From NCBI GenBank assembly GCA_900553365.1, contig USDL01000012.1:1-36372 (forward strand): a DNA stretch of 36,372 nucleotides. Reading direction: 5' to 3'. The notes under the pieces were generated by a model. It searched no databases and was not told where the DNA came from. It saw nothing but the letters and a program-made list of their open reading frames with translations. This DNA comes from an uncultured Clostridium sp. (lineage in GTDB: Bacteria > Bacillota > Clostridia > TANB77 > CAG-508). Made by a program: the position numbers and the translations under genes. This document shows positions 33,205 to 36,372 of this stretch, one piece after another (position 1 is the first letter of the stretch; each line of letters starts with the position of its first letter).

Positions 33205-34026
33205 TTATGTTGTTTCAATAAATTCTTTTATTATTTCCTTGAATTTAATTTTTACTTTTTCGGCTGTATTTTTAACATCATCATAGGATAATTTTTCATC
33301 TAGCACTCCTGCTGCCATATTTGTTATGCAAGAAATTCCTACTGTTTTCATATTTGCATGATGTGCAACTACTGCTTCTGGAACTGTAGATAATCCTACT
33401 GCATCTGCCCCAAGGGTTCTTAGTGCTCTTATTTCTGCTGGTGTCTCAAATGTTGGACCTTTCATGTAAGCATATACTCCCTCTTGTGCTCTACCTGTAT
33501 GTTTTTGTACTATTTCTTTAAGTTTTTTGCTTAACTGTTTGTCAAAAGTTTCACTCATATCTGAAAATCTTTCCCCAAATTCATTTAAATTTGGACCTCT
33601 CAATACTGAATCTGCAAAAAAGCTTAAATAATCATTTATTACCATAAAATCTCCTGCTTTGTAGTTTGAATTTATTCCACCTGATGCATTCGTTAAAATT
33701 AATGTTTCAACTCCTAATAGTTTAAATACTCTTATTGGAAAAGTTACTTCTTTTACGTCATAGCCTTCATAATAATGAAATCTTCCATTCATTGCAATTA
33801 GATCTTTCCCAGAAAGTTTTCCTATTATTAACTCACCTGCATGTCCCTCTACCGTTGAAATTGGAAAGTTTGGAATTTCCTTATATTTTATTACCTTTTT
33901 ATTTTCAATTTCTTCACTTAAAACTCCTAATCCTGAACCTAATATTATGGCTATTTTAGGTATTGAGCCATCTAATCTTTCTTTGATATAGTCTGCACTT
34001 TTTTTGTAATCTTCATAACTAAACAT
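33205..34026 (-). CDS. punA: Purine-nucleoside phosphorylase
   Basis: A 273-residue trimeric-type (PNP/MTAP) phosphorylase that releases purine bases from ribonucleosides with phosphate. Phosphate-binding IILGSGLGVL (about residues 27-36), IPNFPISTVEGHAGELIIG, FHYYEGYDVKEVTFPIRV, LTNASGGIN, GPTFETPAEIRAL (base-binding Glu) and GLSTVPEAVVAHH are all present. An AAAAGGAGAAATATATT site precedes the ATG. It lies 15 bases after the stop of the upstream hypothetical gene and probably shares its transcript. Confidence 0.95.
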   Translation of the reverse strand: MFSYEDYKKSADYIKERLDGSIPKIAIILGSGLGVLSEEIENKKVIKYKEIPNFPISTVEGHAGELIIGKLSGKDLIAMNGRFHYYEGYDVKEVTFPIRVFKLLGVETLILTNASGGINSNYKAGDFMVINDYLSFFADSVLRGPNLNEFGERFSDMSETFDKQLSKKLKEIVQKHTGRAQEGVYAYMKGPTFETPAEIRALRTLGADAVGLSTVPEAVVAHHANMKTVGISCITNMAAGVLDEKLSYDDVKNTAEKVKIKFKEIIKEFIETT

Positions 34027-34041
34027 AATATATTTCTCCTT

Positions 34042-35461
34042 TTACCTTTCCTCTTTATTCTTTTCATCTTTTGTTAATTCTTCAGTTTCAAAGCTGTCCG
34101 TATCTTCATTATAATGATATATTGTTTCTTTATCTCCTGTTTTTACTGTAATTTCATCATTTCCATTAATATATAAATATTTCGTTGTTCCATCTGGATA
34201 TGGTACTAAAATGCTTGTAATAGGTTCATCTGTAGTTTTTATTGAATTTGCCAGCACACCGAATTGCTTTTTTTCTTTCTTCAGGTGACAATTTTTTATC
34301 TATTAAATCTGCTCTTTCATTTAAAATTTTTGTGCCTAGTGGATTAAATACAAGTGGCAAAGCATTTCCTCTATCACATAAGTTAAGTAATAAATCTGAG
34401 GGTTTTTCTGTTTTTGAAATATGAGTATATTTTTGTATTTCATTTAAGTCTTGCTCTCTTAGTTTAATGTATTTGTTAGGTTTCGTCGAAAATGCATACA
34501 AATTATTTCCAGCCTTAATCATACAAAATCTTGATTTTTTTATTTCTTCTGAATTATTCGTATCTAATATTTCTTTTAGTATAGTATTTTGAGGTAATAT
34601 ATCTTTATATGCAAAACATTCATATCTTGTAATTTGAGCATATTCTTCAGGTGTTAATACCTTCTTTAGCAATGCTCTACTGTGATACATTACAAAATCC
34701 GTGTGTCCCTTAATATTCATTCTATCATTAAAATAGTTTAAAAGCCAATCCAATTTTAATTCTAATTCTTTATCTTTTGGCAAATTTCTATATTTTTCAT
34801 ATACTTTATTCTTTTCGTTTAATTTTTCATTTGCTGATATTTCTCCTAATTTTTCCATTTCAAGCTCTTTTGTTAGCCATTCATTCTCTGCCATTATCTC
34901 TTTAAAATTTAAAAACTCTGTTTTTATTTGCTCAATAACGGAATCCATATACATATTATTTTTTTTATATCCTAGGTTTGTATCAATTTTATTCATTTGA
35001 TTTTCTGACAAAAAGGTTATATTGTTAATATCTTTTCCATCTGTTGTCAATCCACCTTCAAATTTTTTATATCTTCTTTCATAATAAGAGTGTGATGCAA
35101 AATCAGGAGTTTTCATTCCTGCTTGAATGTTTTCAATATCTTCTAGATAATTTATGATAATTTGCTTCCCAGTTTTAGTTGTCAGCAAAACATCTGTGTG
35201 TCTGAACATATCTGTATCACAAGACACAGTTTGTGCATTAATACCATTTTCATTAAGTATTTTTGCTACCATTTCGCAAAATGGTTTACAAACCGTAGGA
35301 ATTGTATTATTGCTTTTCTCATTAATCATCTTTTCTAATTCAGTTTGTTTTAGTTCCTCTTTATATGCTTTTGCTTTTCCTTTTAAATCGCCTCCTGCAT
35401 AAAAGAAGTTAATATTTCTTCTTAGATAGGGTAATATTAGAATTTCCAACTTTCTGGCCAT
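34042..35461 (-). CDS. Hypothetical protein with a possible transglutaminase-like fold, and a +1 site
   Basis: A protein of 472 residues after correction, from the first ATG. I do not recognise the family. A region around residues 55-110 (VCKPFCEMVAKILNENGINA, RHTDVLLTTKTGK, IINYLED) has a Cys-His-Asp order as in transglutaminase/NlpC-like folds; that is only a suggestion. A long charged helical part follows. The frame breaks after EERKKAI at CGG; dropping one C continues I-G-VLANSIKTTDEPITSIL with strands PDGTTKYLYINGN and an acidic tail. The ATG at 35461 has no binding site. The frame is open upstream, and AAGGGGG sits five bases before a CTG (35527) in frame, so the real start may be non-ATG. 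Confidence 0.7.
34258..34261 (-). other. CGGT +1 site in the 34-35 kb hypothetical gene (codon 401)
   Basis: Coding strand GCA ATT C GGT GTG CTG GCA. Dropping the C joins two frames that are otherwise adjacent and overlapping; without it the product ends 12 codons later. Supported by pattern rather than by a known family motif. Confidence 0.75.
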
Positions 35462-35585
35462 TGCGATTTCTATTTCTTCTTCTGATAAATTCTTACTTTC
35501 TTCATTATTTAATCGTAAATTTATCAGAAAATCCCCCTTTTATATAAAATTTTATCATAATATTCTTGCTTTTTCAATATTTCCA

Positions 35586-35614
35586 TTGAAAAAAATGTTA
35601 AATAATGTTATAAT
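35586..35614 (+). promoter_or_regulatory. Sigma-A promoter of the RBBP9-like hydrolase
   Basis: TTGAAA (35586-35591), 17-base spacer, TATAAT (35609-35614), 25 bases before the start codon. The interval 35462-35585 contains no gene that I can support, except for a possible upstream extension of the minus-strand hypothetical gene. Confidence 0.75.
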
Positions 35615-35639
35615 TTTGTCCATTAGGAGAGTGATTTAT

Positions 35640-36206
35640 ATGAAATATGCATTTATATTACACGGTTTTAATGGTGATACAACATATACCTTTGGTCCCT
35701 CATTAAAGAATTTTTTTGAAAATAATGGCTATACAACATTAATGCCTAATTTTCCAATAAGAGAGGCCGCTTCATTTAAAAAATGGTCTAATATTTTAGA
35801 TGATTATAAGGATTATTTTAATTCCGATACTATTGTTGTTGCTCATTCTATAGGTAATCCATTTTTTATTAGATATTTTTGTGATAATAAGCTTAATGCT
35901 AAATTATACGTAAGTGTTGCTGGTTTCTGTGATTTATTTAAAGTTCCTAATAGGGATGATTTAACTAATGCTTTTATTGATTTTGCAGTTAATGATAATC
36001 ATATTAATTATTGTAAACAGCATATTCAATATAGATATTCTCTTTATAGTGATAACGACCATGTTATTCCTTTTGACATTTTGCAAAATTTTGTTTCAAA
36101 AATGGACAGCGTTCCTGTATTTATTAAAGGAGTAGGTCATATGGGAATTAGAAATAATATTACTCGTTTACCGGAAATTGAAACCATTATTAAAGATTTA
36201 AATTAA
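35640..36206 (+). CDS. RBBP9/YdeN-family alpha/beta hydrolase
   Basis: A 188-residue serine hydrolase. The oxyanion region is AFILHGFNGD, the nucleophile Ser lies in VVAHSIGNPFFIRY, the acid Asp in YSDNDHVIP and the His in GVGHMGIRN, which is the order and length of the RBBP9/YdeN group. Natural substrates are unknown. I start at the ATG at 35640, which has TTAGGAGAGTGATTTAT in front; a longer reading begins MKKMLNN inside the promoter. It is a single-gene unit with its own promoter and terminator. Confidence 0.9.
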   Translation: MKYAFILHGFNGDTTYTFGPSLKNFFENNGYTTLMPNFPIREAASFKKWSNILDDYKDYFNSDTIVVAHSIGNPFFIRYFCDNKLNAKLYVSVAGFCDLFKVPNRDDLTNAFIDFAVNDNHINYCKQHIQYRYSLYSDNDHVIPFDILQNFVSKMDSVPVFIKGVGHMGIRNNITRLPEIETIIKDLN

Positions 36207-36214
36207 CTCATTTT

Positions 36215-36250
36215 AAAAGGTGATTCAATTTACTACGAATCACCTTTTTC
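36215..36250. terminator. Terminator after the RBBP9-like gene
   Basis: AAAAGGTGATTC (36215-36226) pairs perfectly with GAATCACCTTTT (36237-36248) around a 10-base loop, followed by T-rich sequence. It also lies just past the end of the convergent permease gene. Confidence 0.92.
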
Positions 36251-36253
36251 TTT

Positions 36254-36372
36254 TTATATATTATCTTTCCTTATTGTTTCTATAATATTTTGCTTATTTA
36301 TTTTGTTTAGTGAATACTTCATTGTTATTCCAACTATTATAAATACAAATACTATTGATATTATTATTGCTG
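36254..36372 (-). CDS. C-terminal end of an FtsX-type ABC transporter permease (cut by window edge)
   Basis: The last 39 codons of a minus-strand gene too short to list otherwise. The reading IISIVFVFIIVGITMKYSLN is a final membrane helix, followed by KINKQNIIETIRKDNI and TAA. A last helix followed by a YSLxKIxKxNIIExIRxxNI tail is typical of FtsX/BceB-like permeases. The rest lies outside the window. It is convergent with the hydrolase gene. Confidence 0.65.
   Translation of the reverse strand, partial: AIIISIVFVFIIVGITMKYSLNKINKQNIIETIRKDNI

Noticed and set aside
7254..34261. Explaining all ten frame breaks as sequencing or assembly errors
   Set aside because: Errors would vary in base, context and codon phase. 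Here the extra base is always C on the coding strand and always directly before a GGN glycine codon, in genes of both orientations; no other indel type is seen. It remains the first thing to exclude with raw reads.
7254..34261. Explaining the breaks as ordinary pseudogenes
   Set aside because: Nine genes, including rodA and topB, would have decayed by the same mutation with no other lesion. That is not how pseudogenes look.
896..36171. Other CGG trinucleotides in genes (for example 896, 3553, 12996-13050, 18380, 20030, 23400)
   Set aside because: Each lies across two codons (such as ATC GGT, GCC GGA, ACG GAA or CCG GAA) and is read in the normal frame. They do not contradict the rule, which concerns only zero-frame CGG.
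1..36372. tRNA, rRNA, tmRNA or CRISPR in the window
   Set aside because: No cloverleaf with conserved T-loop, no rRNA-like block, and no regularly spaced repeats were recognised by eye on either strand. In particular, no candidate suppressor tRNA is encoded here.

Overview
The window is AT-rich DNA (roughly a quarter to 30% GC by eye) from a low-GC Gram-positive bacterium, most likely an uncultured member of Clostridia (Bacillota). The basis is the gene set (a CIRCE-controlled groESL operon, the YfmF/YfmH peptidase pair, MinDE-RodA, GerW/YtfJ with its DUF2953 partner, YtvI, WhiA, TmcAL), strong AGGAGG ribosome-binding sites and A/T-ending codons. YtfJ and YtvI point to a sporulating lineage. 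I see no rRNA, tRNA or CRISPR array.

Layout. 1-1043: the start of groEL, groES under a CIRCE-like operator, and a small membrane protein, all on minus. 1193-2614 (+): two small secreted, membrane-anchored Asn-rich proteins, then smpB. 2685-6601 (-): fba, yfmH, yfmF, rpsU. 6746-8920: an IS21-family element (istB, istA). 9062-10650 (-): a pilin-like surface protein with a formylglycine-generating-enzyme/C-type-lectin-like C-terminus. 10757-19985 (-): housekeeping genes rlmB, lepA, dusB, rodA, minE, minD, ytfJ, a DUF2953 gene and topB. 19988-21634 (-): an EndoQ-like PHP protein and rnhA. 21753-22988 (+): tmcAL. 23035-27234 (-): yebC, ytvI, a Pro-rich hypothetical, a codon-atypical HNH endonuclease and an SDR. 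27383-28307 (+): an HD-GYP protein. 28312-35461 (-): iscS-like, hemW, whiA (short form), a histidine kinase and response regulator, punA, and a hypothetical. 35640-36206 (+): an RBBP9-like hydrolase, followed by the tail of an FtsX-type ABC permease (-).

The main observation concerns translation. Nine genes (istB, istA, the surface protein, rodA, ytfJ, topB, ytvI, the HD-GYP gene and the 34-35 kb hypothetical) look frameshifted, at ten places in total. Every break has the same form: one extra C directly in front of a glycine codon, on the coding strand, so that the original frame meets CGG and the conserved protein continues one base later with GGN. I found no other zero-frame CGG codon in the host-like genes; the only two are in the HNH gene, which looks foreign. 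Sequencing error would not be expected to keep a fixed base, context and codon phase on genes of both strands. The sequence therefore suggests that CGG is not a normal arginine codon here. Either CGGN is read as a four-base glycine codon, or CGG triggers a +1 frameshift. The IS21 element carries the signature in both of its genes, including the Walker A glycine of IstB, so it appears adapted to the same rule. This is inference from sequence and needs read-level, tRNA and proteomic confirmation.

Secondary points: the two extra-C sites of the surface protein bracket a segment rich in C-ending codons that resembles the variable region of a diversity-generating retroelement target, although no reverse transcriptase or template is visible here. 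WhiA lacks its first LAGLIDADG half. The groES operator is a symmetric variant of CIRCE. Perfect inverted repeats overlap the starts of the DUF2953 and HNH genes.
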